Shown here: positions 8,968-18,393 of the stretch, piece by piece
Layout of the letters: every line of letters begins with the position of its first letter
Position numbering within the stretch: position 1 is the first letter of the stretch
DNA from: Octadecabacter antarcticus 307
GTDB taxonomy: Bacteria > Pseudomonadota > Alphaproteobacteria > Rhodobacterales > Rhodobacteraceae
Reading direction: 5' to 3'
NCBI RefSeq assembly: GCF_000155675.2
Contig: NC_020911.1
Coordinates: 151,501-215,500 of the forward strand
DNA: 64,000 bases
The notes under the pieces: model-generated
Seen by the model: the letters and a program-made list of their open reading frames with translations, nothing else
What the model was told of the DNA's origin: nothing
Databases searched by the model: none
Position numbers and translations under genes: made by a program

Positions 8968-9015
8968 GACTTAAGGTGCTTTGATCGCCTTTGTCGAGCA
9001 ACTGACGGAGCTGTG

Positions 9016-10014
9016 ATGAGCCTAGACCACGCCGCGAGCAAACCACACGACCGTTTGGCAGCTGCACTGAGCGATGAAATGGACGCTGTGAACGTGCTGA
9101 TCACGGATCGGATGGCATCAAAACATGCGCCGCGTATCCCCGAAGTCACGGCGCATTTGGTCGGGGCGGGCGGCAAACGTCTGCGCCCGATGCTGACGTT
9201 GGCGGCGGCGAAGATGTGTGGCTACAGCGGCCCGTATCACGTGCATCTGGCCGCGACGGTAGAATTTATTCACACGGCGACATTGCTGCACGATGATGTG
9301 GTTGATGAAAGTGCACAGCGGCGCGGGCGACCAACGGCGAACCTGTTGTGGGACAATACGTCATCAGTACTGGTCGGGGATTATCTGTTCGCAAGGTCAT
9401 TCCAGTTGATGGTTGAAACGGGGTCGCTGCGGGTGTTGGACATCCTTGCTAATGCGTCTGCGACAATTGCCGAGGGCGAAGTGTTGCAGCTTACCGCTGC
9501 GAGCGATTTGGCGACGACTGAAGCGATTTATTTGCAGATCGTGCGTGGTAAGACGGCAGCGTTATTTTCGGCCGCCATGGAAGTGGGTGGCGTCATTGCA
9601 GGGCAAGACGCCGCGCTGGTGGAAGCACTTTATGACTATGGCGATGCGCTGGGTATCGGATTTCAGATCGTTGACGATCTGTTGGATTATGCGGGCACAG
9701 ATGCCATAGGTAAAAACATCGGCGATGATTTCCGGGAACGCAAACTGACGCTGCCGGTGATTAAAGCTGTGGCACTGGCTGACGTGGAAGAACGCGCCTT
9801 TTGGGTGCGCACAATTGAAAAAGGTCGTCAAGAAGACGGTGATCTGGATGCCGCGCTGGGCCTTCTGGTCAAACACGGCACATTGGACGCCACAAAATCA
9901 GAGGCCCTGGCGTGGATGGAGAAGGCGAAGGCGGCGTTGGCGCCCCTGCCGGATCACCCGATAAAGCCGATGCTGCTGGATTTGGCAGGTTACGTCGTAG
10001 CGCGTGTTAAATAG
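9016..10014 (+). CDS. Long-chain polyprenyl diphosphate synthase (ubiquinone side chain)
   Basis: A 332-residue trans-prenyltransferase. The first Asp-rich motif is LLHDDVVDES and the second is DDLLDYAGT. The small Ala/Thr residues before the first motif (FIHTATLL) fit a long-chain product. In Rhodobacterales that is usually decaprenyl diphosphate for ubiquinone-10, but octaprenyl or solanesyl cannot be told apart by eye. The ATG at 9016 has GGAG 7 bases upstream. A 183-codon in-frame extension upstream is antisense to two real genes and rejected. The 3' end overlaps convergent ispE by 8 bases. Confidence 0.93.
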   Translation: MSLDHAASKPHDRLAAALSDEMDAVNVLITDRMASKHAPRIPEVTAHLVGAGGKRLRPMLTLAAAKMCGYSGPYHVHLAATVEFIHTATLLHDDVVDESAQRRGRPTANLLWDNTSSVLVGDYLFARSFQLMVETGSLRVLDILANASATIAEGEVLQLTAASDLATTEAIYLQIVRGKTAALFSAAMEVGGVIAGQDAALVEALYDYGDALGIGFQIVDDLLDYAGTDAIGKNIGDDFRERKLTLPVIKAVALADVEERAFWVRTIEKGRQEDGDLDAALGLLVKHGTLDATKSEALAWMEKAKAALAPLPDHPIKPMLLDLAGYVVARVK

Positions 10015-10864
10015 GCGCTTCCTCGGTTTCAGCGATCCACCAACTGGGATGGGAGCGGCGCAATGCAGCGGCGGCAGCGTTGCGGGTGTTGGCATTTTCG
10101 AAAAACGCAAAACACGTTGCGCCAGACCCCGACATGCGGGCCAATGCGCAGCCGTTTTGCGCGCGCAGCGACCCTAAAACGTCATCAATGGCTGGGACGG
10201 CGACCCGTGCTGGCGTTTCTAGGTCGTTGCGCTGGCACGCAAGCCATTTGGTCCAATGGCCCGTCTCGAACGGGTCGGGCATGTCGTCCGCCATCGGTGC
10301 GTTTAATCTGTTGGCAAGTCCGCCAAAGACCTGCGCGGTCGACACAGCTACATTCGGGTTCACCAGCAGTATATTATGCTTTGGTGCGGGACCCAATGTG
10401 TCGATCCGGTCCCCGATGCCCCGCATCCGCGACAATTCTGACGTCATGCAAACAGGTACATCAGCGCCAAGTTTCAGAATCGTTGCCGCGTCAGGAATTG
10501 GCATGCCCCACAGACGGGACAGGGCGCGCAGTGTGGCGGCGGCGTCTGCCGAACCACCACCTATGCCAGACGCGATGGGCAGGTTTTTTGTCAACGTGAT
10601 GGCGGCACCGTTGATGACGCCAAAAGATCGCGCCGCCCGCTCGACAAGGTTGTTGTCGCCCGCAATCAAATCCGCCGAAAAAGGGCCGTCGATTGTGAGG
10701 GTCAGGTGATCCGCGGGGGCGACTGTCACGACATCACCCAACGCCGTAAACATCACCAAACTATCCAGCAGATGATACCCATCCGCCCTGCGCCCCGTCA
10801 CATGCAGTGTCAGGTTGACCTTGGCGGGCGCCGGTTCACAAATCGCGCCTTTAGTTGTCGTCAT
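10007..10864 (-). CDS. ispE: 4-diphosphocytidyl-2-C-methyl-D-erythritol kinase
   Basis: GHMP kinase of the MEP (non-mevalonate) pathway. It phosphorylates CDP-ME on the way to isopentenyl diphosphate, the substrate of the neighbouring polyprenyl synthase. The N-terminal PAKVNLTLHVTGRRADGYH block and the ATP-binding loop PIASGIGGGSADAAA are complete. The length is 285 residues from MTTTKGAI. That start lies inside the end of the TPR gene (14-base overlap), which suggests coupling. A start four codons further upstream is possible. Confidence 0.94.
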   Translation of the reverse strand: MTTTKGAICEPAPAKVNLTLHVTGRRADGYHLLDSLVMFTALGDVVTVAPADHLTLTIDGPFSADLIAGDNNLVERAARSFGVINGAAITLTKNLPIASGIGGGSADAAATLRALSRLWGMPIPDAATILKLGADVPVCMTSELSRMRGIGDRIDTLGPAPKHNILLVNPNVAVSTAQVFGGLANRLNAPMADDMPDPFETGHWTKWLACQRNDLETPARVAVPAIDDVLGSLRAQNGCALARMSGSGATCFAFFENANTRNAAAAALRRSHPSWWIAETEEAPI

Positions 10865-12569
10865 TCGCCATCTCAACCGCAGTGGCGTGGGTCACGCCGT
10901 CTTCGGCGTAAACCGACTCCAGCCCGATGGATAGTTTGCGGCGAATACGCGTCGCCTCGGCTTGTTCGGGTTCAAACGACAGTGCACGTCGCCACTGGAA
11001 ACGTGCCTCGATCTTGCGTCCGACCATCCAGTAAACGTCGCCTAAATGATCGCTTATGATGGGGTCGTTGGGTTCCAGTTCGGCAGCGCGTTCCATGGGC
11101 GCGACGGCGTCTTGGTAGCGACCCAGTTTGTAATACACCCACGCAAGGCTGTCGACAATGGCGCCATTGTCTGGGCGGGCGGCGACGGCGGTTTCGATCA
11201 TACCCAAAGCTTCGTCAAATTTCAGGCCACGAACGACCAGTGAATATCCAAGGTAGTTCAACACAGATGGATGGCCAGGGTTGAGAGCGAGAGATGCGCG
11301 AAAGTCTGCTTCCGCAGCGTCCCATTCATCAAGGCGTTCGTTGGTTATTCCGCGAGAATAGAGCAGCCACCACCGAATGGACGCGTCTTCTGGATAGCCT
11401 GAAAGAGCCGAACTATACGCGGCGGCGGCGTCTTCGAATTGCTCTTGCTGGCGAAAAACATCGCCTAGTGATGCATATGATAGCGGCAGATCGGGATGGC
11501 TGCGTGTGAGTTGGCTAAGAACTTCGATGGCTTGGTCGAACCGACCTGCAAGACGCAAGGATTCTGCACGCCCAATTTCGGCGCTATGAAAGGCGGGATC
11601 GTCTGTGACGACTTGGGCGAATGTCTGGGCTGCGGCGTCATATTGGCCAAGCGCATTCTGGAGCCGCGCAGTGGCGATTTGCGCGTCCGCATCGTGTGGG
11701 GCGATAAATCTAGCGGCCTGCGCATACAGCAACAGATAGCTTTCGTTGGCTTCGCCCTGAAGAATTTCGGACAGGCCTTTATAGGCGTAGGCGATGCCGT
11801 CGCTCGGGGTTGCGACGACACGGGACAGGTCGGGAACCGCGCCTGCCATGATGGCGCTGCGTAGGGCTACCAGTTCAGGATCGGGGTCTTCGCCGAAGGC
11901 GCGTTCGATAATATCGCCGGCCCGTTCGAATTCACCGAGCTGAGCGAGGATTTGCAGATGCGCCACGACGGACGCGCGGGTTGGTACGATGCCGATGTTC
12001 GGCGGCAGGTCGTAGATCGCGTTCGCGCCGCCCAGATCACCCGACATCGCCAAGGCGAGGGCCTTGTGCTGTTGGCCAAAGCCGCGCAGCCCCGGAGTGT
12101 CGACAACTTCGTCAAAGCGCATCATCGCGCCGTCCTTGTCGCCGTTGCCAAGGTAAGCCCATGCTTGGACCAGACCATCCAAAAGCGGGCCAACCTCGTG
12201 TCCGGCTTCGAGCAAATCAAAGATCGTGTCCCAATCTTGTGCACGGGCGGCCTGTGCCATGAGGGCAATATTAGCGATCTGGCTTTCGCCGCCAGCATTG
12301 ATGAACGGGCGTGCGATGCCTGCTGCGGATTCAACCTGTCCGACGCCTAAAAATGCGGTGAGAGATTGTTCCATGAGGGCCGTATTGTTGGCATCAGCCA
12401 GCAAAGCGTCACGAAAATAGATCGCCGCTGCCGCGTAGTCGCCAGAAATTGCCGCCTGACGTGCCGCGAGGTAGGCGCCCGCGTTGGGGGCCGCCGCAGC
12501 GGGCATCGCCAAGGCGAGCGTTGCGGCACAAACTGTTAGGCGTAGCGCGGGGGGAATGCGAAAGATCAA
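10851..12569 (-). CDS. Exported TPR-repeat protein
   Basis: A 572-residue protein with an N-terminal signal peptide (MIFRIPPALRLTVCAATLALAMPAAAA, cleavage near 27). Tandem tetratricopeptide repeats follow. The clearest are in the C-terminal half (PSVLNYLGYSLVVRG.., AIVDSLAWVYYKLGRY, PIISDHLGDVYWMVGR). The protein is probably periplasmic and used for protein-protein contacts. This TPR architecture next to ispE is common in Alphaproteobacteria. No catalytic domain is recognised. Its stop overlaps the ispE start. Confidence 0.85.
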   Translation of the reverse strand: MIFRIPPALRLTVCAATLALAMPAAAAPNAGAYLAARQAAISGDYAAAAIYFRDALLADANNTALMEQSLTAFLGVGQVESAAGIARPFINAGGESQIANIALMAQAARAQDWDTIFDLLEAGHEVGPLLDGLVQAWAYLGNGDKDGAMMRFDEVVDTPGLRGFGQQHKALALAMSGDLGGANAIYDLPPNIGIVPTRASVVAHLQILAQLGEFERAGDIIERAFGEDPDPELVALRSAIMAGAVPDLSRVVATPSDGIAYAYKGLSEILQGEANESYLLLYAQAARFIAPHDADAQIATARLQNALGQYDAAAQTFAQVVTDDPAFHSAEIGRAESLRLAGRFDQAIEVLSQLTRSHPDLPLSYASLGDVFRQQEQFEDAAAAYSSALSGYPEDASIRWWLLYSRGITNERLDEWDAAEADFRASLALNPGHPSVLNYLGYSLVVRGLKFDEALGMIETAVAARPDNGAIVDSLAWVYYKLGRYQDAVAPMERAAELEPNDPIISDHLGDVYWMVGRKIEARFQWRRALSFEPEQAEATRIRRKLSIGLESVYAEDGVTHATAVEMANDDN

Positions 12570-12680
12570 GGCGTTCTCCGGTCATTTGGGTCAGTGCAGC
12601 CTACGGTGATGGATTCGGCGGGGCAAACAACATTTACGTTGGTTTGTCGTGTTGCGCGGTATGTCGGGTCTGTTTGAAAC

Positions 12681-12706
12681 AAAAAGGGCCCCGCACCGCG
12701 AAGCCC
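12681..12706 (-). terminator. Terminator of the ETF-QO gene
   Basis: On the minus strand GGGCTTCGC and GCGGGGCCC form a 9-bp stem (two G-U pairs) with a 3-base loop. TTTTTG follows immediately. It lies 35 bases after the stop codon at 12741. Confidence 0.75.
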
Positions 12707-12740
12707 GATTCCTTAAAACCTTGCCCAAAAACCTCAATGG

Positions 12741-14387
12741 TTACATATTTGGATAGTTTGGTCCGTCGCCGCCTTGTGGGACTGTCCAAGTAATGTTTTG
12801 GCTCGGATCCTTGATATCGCAGGTTTTGCAGTGGACGCAGTTCTGGAAATTGATCTGGAATTTTCTGTCCGCGCCTTCGCCAACGAATTCGTAGACGCCA
12901 GCGGGGCAATAGCGTGCGGATGGCCCTGCATAGTCGGGAAAATTCACGTTTACAGGAATTGACGCGTCTTTGAGGCGCAGGTGCGCGGGCTGGCTTTCTT
13001 CGTGGTTGGTGAAGCTGAATGCGACGTTTGTCAGGCGATCAAACGATAGTTTCCCATCGGGCTTCGGGTAATCGATAGGCTGATGTTTGACGGCCTTTTC
13101 GGTGGCTTTAGCGTCATTTTTACCGTGCTTCATCGTGCCGAACAGCGAAAACCCGAAGGTGTTCGTCCACATGTCAAAGCCACCGCCAATGAGTGACGCC
13201 ACCAGCCCAAAACGGGACCACAACGGTTTCACGTTACGCACCTTTTTGAGGTCTTCGCCGATGGCACCGCTGCGAACTTCCACCTCATAACAGATGAGCT
13301 CATCGGACGCGCGCCCTGCGCCGATGGCAGCATGTGCGGCTTCGGCGGCGGCGATGCCGGACAGCATTGCGTTATGGTTACCCTTGATGCGCGGCAGGTT
13401 GACCATGCCGACGGAGCAGCCCAGCAATGCGACACCGGGGGCCGTCATTTTGCACATCGACTGGTAACCGCCTTCGGTGATTGCGCGCGCGCCGTAAGCC
13501 ACGCGTTTGCCGCCTTCTAGCAAATCCGCAACCATTGGATGATGCTTGAACCGCTGGAATTCCATGTAGGGGAACAGATACGGATTTTTGTAGTTCAGGT
13601 GGACAACAAAACCGACGTAGACCTGATTGTTTTCAAGGTGATAGATGAACGACCCACCACCTGCGTTGCTTTCCAGTGGCCAGCCACTGGTATGCGTGAC
13701 GCTGCCTGCTTTATGCTTGGCGGGATCGATTTCCCATATTTCTTTCATGCCGAGACCGTATTTTTGCGGTTCAGACTTTTTCGCAAGATCGTATTTTGCG
13801 ATGACTTCTTCGGACAGCGACCCACGTACGCCTTCGGATAAGAAAACGTACTTGCCGTGCAGTTCCATGCCGGGTTCGGTGTTGGGGCCGATTGTGCCGT
13901 CGGCCTCCAGGCCAAACACACCTGCAACGACGCCTTTGACTTCGCCCTTATGCCCGAAGACGATTTCAGAGCACGACATGCCGGGGAATATTTCGACACC
14001 CAACTCTTCGGCCTGTTCAGCCATCCAGCGGCAGACATTGCCCATCGACACGATGTAGTTGCCGTGGTTGCTCATCAGTGGCGGCATCGGGAAATTTGGG
14101 ATGCGGATTTTGCCTGCTTGGCCCAGTATATAAAAGTCATCTTGTGTTACAGGGGTGTTAAGTGGCGCGCCTTTGGCTTTCCAGTCGGGGATCAGTTTGT
14201 TGAGGCCAGCAGGATCAAGAACCGCGCCCGACAAGATATGCGCGCCGACCTCAGACCCTTTTTCGAGCACTACAACCGTTAGATCGCTGTCGAGTTGTTT
14301 CAGACGAATTGCGGCCGACAGACCCGCGGGCCCCGCGCCGACGATGACGACGTCGTATTCCATGGATTCGCGTTCAATATTGGCCAT
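12741..14387 (-). CDS. Electron transfer flavoprotein-ubiquinone oxidoreductase
   Basis: Membrane-associated FAD/4Fe-4S enzyme that passes electrons from ETF, reduced by acyl-CoA dehydrogenases, to ubiquinone. The 548-residue length matches the family. The N-terminal FAD site is VVIVGAGPAGLSAAIRL, and a long central substrate domain follows. The C-terminal cluster-binding region has CPAGVYEF, then CVHCKTCDIKDP. GGGAGA lies about 6 bases before the ATG. The ubiquinone-chain synthase (9016) and an acyl-CoA dehydrogenase (21595) encoded nearby are metabolically linked. Confidence 0.96.
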   Translation of the reverse strand: MANIERESMEYDVVIVGAGPAGLSAAIRLKQLDSDLTVVVLEKGSEVGAHILSGAVLDPAGLNKLIPDWKAKGAPLNTPVTQDDFYILGQAGKIRIPNFPMPPLMSNHGNYIVSMGNVCRWMAEQAEELGVEIFPGMSCSEIVFGHKGEVKGVVAGVFGLEADGTIGPNTEPGMELHGKYVFLSEGVRGSLSEEVIAKYDLAKKSEPQKYGLGMKEIWEIDPAKHKAGSVTHTSGWPLESNAGGGSFIYHLENNQVYVGFVVHLNYKNPYLFPYMEFQRFKHHPMVADLLEGGKRVAYGARAITEGGYQSMCKMTAPGVALLGCSVGMVNLPRIKGNHNAMLSGIAAAEAAHAAIGAGRASDELICYEVEVRSGAIGEDLKKVRNVKPLWSRFGLVASLIGGGFDMWTNTFGFSLFGTMKHGKNDAKATEKAVKHQPIDYPKPDGKLSFDRLTNVAFSFTNHEESQPAHLRLKDASIPVNVNFPDYAGPSARYCPAGVYEFVGEGADRKFQINFQNCVHCKTCDIKDPSQNITWTVPQGGDGPNYPNM

Positions 14388-14602
14388 ATCGGGTCTCCCT
14401 AGCGGCTGTAAAATGTTGTCTTATAAAGGATATAGGACGAGGGTGGGGACAGCAATCTCACCAAGACAGAAAATTGCGGGCCAGCGACGCAAACGTAGCG
14501 TCTGCAAATAAAGACTGACGCAATGTCGATGCCCCTTGAGGCGACGCCCGCGTGCGGGTTATGCATATGGACTTGTGAAACTGACCAATCGGAAATGCTG
14601 CA

Positions 14603-15073
14603 ATGGACAAGATACCGCTGACACGTGCCGGATTTAACAAGCTGGATGCTGAATTGAAGCATTTAAAGTCTGTTGAACGTCCCGCGATCATTCGTGCTAT
14701 TTCCGACGCGCGGGAACACGGCGACCTATCCGAGAACGCGGAATACCATTCCGCCAAGGAAAAACAATCGTTCATCGAGGGCCGCGTGAAGGAACTTGAA
14801 GGCGCGATTTCGCTGGCTGATGTGATTGACGTTAGCAAGCTGAGCGGAACCGTGAAGTTTGGCGCGCATGTGACGTTGGTCGATGAAGCCACCGACAAAG
14901 AGACGACCTATCAGATTGTCGGTGAATACGAGGCCGATATCGAGCAAGGACGTTTGAATATGAAATCCCCGATTGCACGGGCGTTGATTGGTAAAGACGA
15001 AGGCGACAGCGTCGAAGTGCGCACGCCAGGTGGTGTTAAGTCCTACGAGATCCTGACAATCGTTTTCAAATAG
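14603..15073 (+). CDS. greA: Transcription elongation factor GreA
   Basis: Rescues backtracked RNA polymerase by stimulating transcript cleavage. The protein has 156 residues. The N-terminal coiled coil carries the acidic tip ([19 protein letters not shown]) that enters the polymerase secondary channel. The C-terminal FKBP-like domain ends [10 protein letters not shown]. The 215-base gap upstream, divergent from ETF-QO, should contain promoters for both genes, but I could not place them confidently. A Roseobacter-type membrane protein gene follows 13 bases downstream. Confidence 0.96.
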   Translation: MDKIPLTRAGFNKLDAELKHLKSVERPAIIRAISDAREHGDLSENAEYHSAKEKQSFIEGRVKELEGAISLADVIDVSKLSGTVKFGAHVTLVDEATDKETTYQIVGEYEADIEQGRLNMKSPIARALIGKDEGDSVEVRTPGGVKSYEILTIVFK

Positions 15074-15086
15074 GGCCCTTACTTAG

Positions 15087-16100
15087 ATGACGGATGGTCA
15101 AAACAAAGCAGATGTACCGCTTCGCGCTGGTGTGAGGTCGGACGGCGTTCGTGTGACCGCGATTGAAGTGATTGCAATCCTGGTCAGCCTGATCTGGCTC
15201 GTCGGTGTGGCGCTGTTTTTCCTTGTGCTGCCAACTGACACCGACGGCGCTGCGCAGGTAGATAGCCTGCGATTTGTGATGACAATGATGGCGATTTTCC
15301 TGCCGATCGCGATGGTCTGGATTGCGGCATTGGCGGCGCGGTCCGTCAAGATCGTGCGCGAAGAAAGCCGGCGGTTGCAGGCTGCGATTGACGGAATGCG
15401 CCAGACCTATGTGGCAGACCGCCAATCGCGCGGCACTGGCATCGAACAAACGGTTGAACGCAAGCTGAACGAGATTGCACGCGCGACGCAGAAGACAGAA
15501 ACAGCGCTGGCAACATTCGCTACATCGCGCCCGTCTGGGCGCAACGTCGCAGCGCCGCAACCAGAAGCGCCCAGTGGTGACGATCAACCAAGCCTTGCGT
15601 TGGGGACGACCGCAGAAGACATCGCGCCACCGATCTCGCGGCCTGATCTTGTGCGTGCGTTGAATTTTCCGGACACGGATACTGACGAGGTCGGGTTTGC
15701 CGCCCTGCGTCGCGCATTGAAAGACCGCGCAGCCAAACAGTTGATCCAAGCCAGCCAGGACGTTTTGACGCTGATGAGCCAAGACGGAATTTACATGGAT
15801 GATCTGCGCCCTGATCGCGCACGCGCAGAGGTTTGGCGCCGTTTTGCCCATGGCGAAAGGGGCAAGGCGGCCGCATCCCTCGGCGGTATTCGGGACCGGT
15901 CTTCGCTGGCGTTGACGGCAGGGCGGATGCGCGAAGACGCAATTTTTCGCGATGCGGCGCATCATTTCCTGCGCAAATACGATCAAATGCTGGTCGCGTT
16001 TGAAGTTGAGGCGACCGATGAAGATATCGCAGCGCTCGCTGAGACCCGCACAAGTCGTGCGTTTATGTTGCTGGGTCGCGTAACGGGCGCATTCGACTAA
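15087..16100 (+). CDS. Conserved membrane protein, two N-terminal TM segments
   Basis: A 337-residue protein of unknown function. Two hydrophobic segments at about 25-50 (VTAIEVIAILVSLIWLVGVA) and 67-88 are followed by a helical, probably coiled-coil stretch (REESRRLQAAIDGMRQ). A Pro/Ala-rich linker near 145-175 leads to a soluble C-terminal domain with KQLIQASQDVLTLMSQDGIY. It is probably anchored in the inner membrane and faces the cytoplasm. It lies immediately after greA, and homologues of this layout are common in roseobacters. No catalytic motif is recognised. Confidence 0.75.
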   Translation: MTDGQNKADVPLRAGVRSDGVRVTAIEVIAILVSLIWLVGVALFFLVLPTDTDGAAQVDSLRFVMTMMAIFLPIAMVWIAALAARSVKIVREESRRLQAAIDGMRQTYVADRQSRGTGIEQTVERKLNEIARATQKTETALATFATSRPSGRNVAAPQPEAPSGDDQPSLALGTTAEDIAPPISRPDLVRALNFPDTDTDEVGFAALRRALKDRAAKQLIQASQDVLTLMSQDGIYMDDLRPDRARAEVWRRFAHGERGKAAASLGGIRDRSSLALTAGRMREDAIFRDAAHHFLRKYDQMLVAFEVEATDEDIAALAETRTSRAFMLLGRVTGAFD

Positions 16101-16105
16101 GACGC

Positions 16106-16693
16106 TTAAACCCTGCGGATCATGGTCGTCGCGTTTTCGAAACCGAAAATATATTTTAGTGGCCCCAGTGCGTACGTCTCACCCGCGACAAACCCTTCGC
16201 GATCGTAAAGCGCACGGGCCTGTGGATTACTGTCGATCACATCAAGGCGCACTTCGTTGTAACCGCGCGCCTTTGCCTCACGGTAGATGGCGTGCAGCAG
16301 GGCGGTGCCGACGCCTTTGCCGCGTGCGCCATCACTGACAAAAATACCGTCCATCAAAAAACGGGCGTTTTCTGTGTCGCGTTCTAATAGGGCAAGAAGG
16401 CCGATGCGCCAAGCGCTGCCGACCCAACCGTAATGTCGCGCAAGGTCGCGCCATGTACCGCCAACCAGTGCGGATTCGTAGGTTTTGAACCCCACGACAC
16501 CCAACAGCGTTCCGTCTGCGCCGCGTGCGCAAAGTGCATGCGTTGGATCGAGTACGTCTTGAACGAACGCGATTGCGCGGCGTTCTGGCCCCATCACACG
16601 GCCAAGTTTTTGCCCGAAAGCAACCCAATACATCTGTGCGACTTGCGCGCGTTCGCTGTCATCAAAGCCCTGTGAGATGATCATTTGGGTCAT
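16106..16693 (-). CDS. GNAT-family N-acetyltransferase
   Basis: A 195-residue protein with the acetyl-CoA binding motif A, FVSDGARGKGVGTALLHAI, followed by VRLDVIDSNPQARALYDREGF, which is characteristic of GNAT enzymes. The substrate is unknown. The ATG at 16693 overlaps the mobA stop (ATGA). A second in-frame ATG two codons upstream is also possible. A longer reading into mobA up to 17029 is spurious. The position after mobA suggests co-transcription but does not show a role in cofactor synthesis. Confidence 0.85.
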   Translation of the reverse strand: MTQMIISQGFDDSERAQVAQMYWVAFGQKLGRVMGPERRAIAFVQDVLDPTHALCARGADGTLLGVVGFKTYESALVGGTWRDLARHYGWVGSAWRIGLLALLERDTENARFLMDGIFVSDGARGKGVGTALLHAIYREAKARGYNEVRLDVIDSNPQARALYDREGFVAGETYALGPLKYIFGFENATTMIRRV

Positions 16694-17271
16694 AACCATT
16701 GCGCCGCTGTCGCTAGGTCTTCGGGTGTGTTGATGTTGAAGAATGATGGTGGCGTTGTGTCTGGGAAGATCGCGGTGGCGGCGGCCTGTGCTTGTGTAAA
16801 GGCGCGGACTTTGCGCTGGCCCTGGTCTAGGAACGTGGCGAGTTCGTCGCGCAATGTGGTGGGCCAGATACCAAAAGTACCGTGTAGGCCGTCCGACGTG
16901 GATGCAATTGCGAAACCGTTCGGGTGCGTTTGCCCTGCCATAAGCAAACGCGGGACCAGGTCGCAAGGGAAGAACGGCGTGTCCACGGCGACGGTCACGA
17001 TGTGCGTGCCACCTTGGCTGACGGCCCAATCAAGACCCGCCAGAACGCCCTCAAGGGGGCCAAGGTGGTCGCGTGTCGCATCTTTGATGACAGGGAGATT
17101 GGTTGTTATGGGGGCGTTGGAGTTGACGGCAATCGCCACTACTTGGGGTTCAAGCCGTGCCTGCGCCTGAGTGAGCAGCGTTGAATGACCCAAAATAAGG
17201 TCCGCCTTGGAAACCCCGCCCATACGGGTGCCGCGACCGCCTGCAAGGATAAGTCCAAAGGGTTCACGCAT
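16690..17271 (-). CDS. mobA: Molybdenum cofactor guanylyltransferase
   Basis: Transfers GMP to Mo-molybdopterin to make the MGD form used by DMSO-reductase-family enzymes. The protein has 193 residues from MREPFGLILAGG. The nucleotide-binding signature LILAGGRGTRMGGVSKADL is at the N-terminus and the metal-binding Asp lies in VTVAVDTPFFP. The start at 17271 fits better than one seven codons upstream, which lacks the family's compact N-terminus. It is coupled to the GNAT gene by an ATGA overlap. Confidence 0.92.
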   Translation of the reverse strand: MREPFGLILAGGRGTRMGGVSKADLILGHSTLLTQAQARLEPQVVAIAVNSNAPITTNLPVIKDATRDHLGPLEGVLAGLDWAVSQGGTHIVTVAVDTPFFPCDLVPRLLMAGQTHPNGFAIASTSDGLHGTFGIWPTTLRDELATFLDQGQRKVRAFTQAQAAATAIFPDTTPPSFFNINTPEDLATAAQWL

Positions 17272-17341
17272 GCCGTATGACCTCATTGTCAATTGGTGGG
17301 GCCAAAGCTATGGCGGTTGTAGCAAAATATAAGGCAGCTTG

Positions 17342-18055
17342 ATGTCGCGCGCGACCCAGAAATCATATTATTGGATTGGCTTTCGCACGGGCCTGCCGTT
17401 CCTGTTGGTGGTCATGCCGTTTGGGATGCTGTTTGGCGTCGTCGCGACTGATGCGGGATTTACCAGCGTGCAAACCATGGCGTTTTCGTCCGTGGTGTTT
17501 GCTGGTGCCGCGCAGTTCACCGCACTACAATTGATGGCCGAAGACGCACCGTTCCTGATCGTGGTCGCAACAGCGCTTGCGGTGAATTTGCGCATGGCCA
17601 TGTATTCAGCGTCTTTGGCGATGTGGCTTGGCCGCGCACCGCTGTGGAAACGCGCATTGATTGCCTACGTGAATGTCGATCAAAGCTACGCGGTGTCGAT
17701 GAACCGCTTTGAGGATGTGCCTGATTTGTCGCTGTCCCAACGCATCGCGTTCTTTTTTGGCGCGGTAACACCGGTGAGTCCGATGTGGGTTGTGGCAACG
17801 GGCCTTGGTATTTGGTTGGGGGATACGATTCCCGACTGGATGGCATTGGATTTCGCTGTGCCGATCTGTTTCCTCGCGATTATTGCACCTATGATGCGCA
17901 CTCTGGCGCATATGGTGTCGGCTGTCGTGTCCATCATTCTGGCGCTGGTGTTTTCCGGATTGCCCTACAACCTTGGCCTTTTGGTCGCAGCGGCTGTCGC
18001 CATGATCGTCGGCGCGCAGATTGAACTGTGGATGCACCGGAGGGCGCAGGCGTGA
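17342..18055 (+). CDS. azlC: AzlC family branched-chain amino acid exporter subunit
   Basis: Large subunit of the AzlCD-type exporter; homologues (BrnF, YgaZ) export valine, leucine or isoleucine. The 237 residues form mostly membrane helices, with the AzlC hallmarks PFGMLFGVVATDAGFT, SSVVFAGAAQFTALQL and NLRMAMYSASLA. AAGG lies shortly before the ATG at 17342. The partner gene azlD follows with a GTGA overlap. The exact substrate cannot be read from the sequence. Confidence 0.92.
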   Translation: MSRATQKSYYWIGFRTGLPFLLVVMPFGMLFGVVATDAGFTSVQTMAFSSVVFAGAAQFTALQLMAEDAPFLIVVATALAVNLRMAMYSASLAMWLGRAPLWKRALIAYVNVDQSYAVSMNRFEDVPDLSLSQRIAFFFGAVTPVSPMWVVATGLGIWLGDTIPDWMALDFAVPICFLAIIAPMMRTLAHMVSAVVSIILALVFSGLPYNLGLLVAAAVAMIVGAQIELWMHRRAQA

Positions 18056-18393
18056 ACCCGAGCATGACCGCGACCTATATCTGGGCCATCATCATAGTGC
18101 TGGGCGTCGGCACCTATTTGATCCGCTTTTCGTTTCTTGGCCTGATCGGGGGCAAGGACCTGCCGGAATGGGTGTTGCGGCATCTGCGCTACACGGCTGT
18201 TGCGGTCTTGCCGGGGTTGGTCGCGCCGCTGGTTTTGTGGCCCGCCGCAACGGGCGGCGAAGTCGACCCTGCGCGGCTGAGTGCTGCGTTGGTCACATTC
18301 GGGGTTGGGCTGCTTACCCGCAATGTCGTGGCCGCCATCACCTTGGGCGGAGCCACGCTGTTTGGTATGGTTTGGTTAACCGGCGCTTATTGA
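18052..18393 (+). CDS. azlD: AzlD family small exporter subunit
   Basis: Small membrane partner of AzlC. It has 113 residues and about four hydrophobic segments (YIWAIIIVLGVGTYLIRFSFL, ..., VLPGLVAPLVLW, ..., TFGVGLLTRNVVAAITLG). The start is GTG at 18052: GGAGGG (18039-18044) is correctly spaced for it and too far from the ATG at 18064. Translation is coupled to azlC. The 3' end overlaps the convergent lipoprotein gene by 7 bases. Confidence 0.92.
   Translation: MNPSMTATYIWAIIIVLGVGTYLIRFSFLGLIGGKDLPEWVLRHLRYTAVAVLPGLVAPLVLWPAATGGEVDPARLSAALVTFGVGLLTRNVVAAITLGGATLFGMVWLTGAY

Noticed and set aside
8467..9015. A 183-codon in-frame N-terminal extension of the polyprenyl synthase
   Set aside because: It is antisense to the tRNA-type methyltransferase and DUF2007 genes; the ATG at 9016 has a good ribosome site and fits the family N-terminus.
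15066..15986. A 306-codon minus-strand ORF opposite the membrane protein after greA
   Set aside because: Cys/Arg/His-rich composition typical of a shadow frame; the plus-strand frame has membrane segments and a start just after greA.
16700..17029. A long N-terminal extension of the GNAT protein
   Set aside because: It lies entirely within mobA in another frame and lacks GNAT sequence; ATGA coupling supports the start at 16693.
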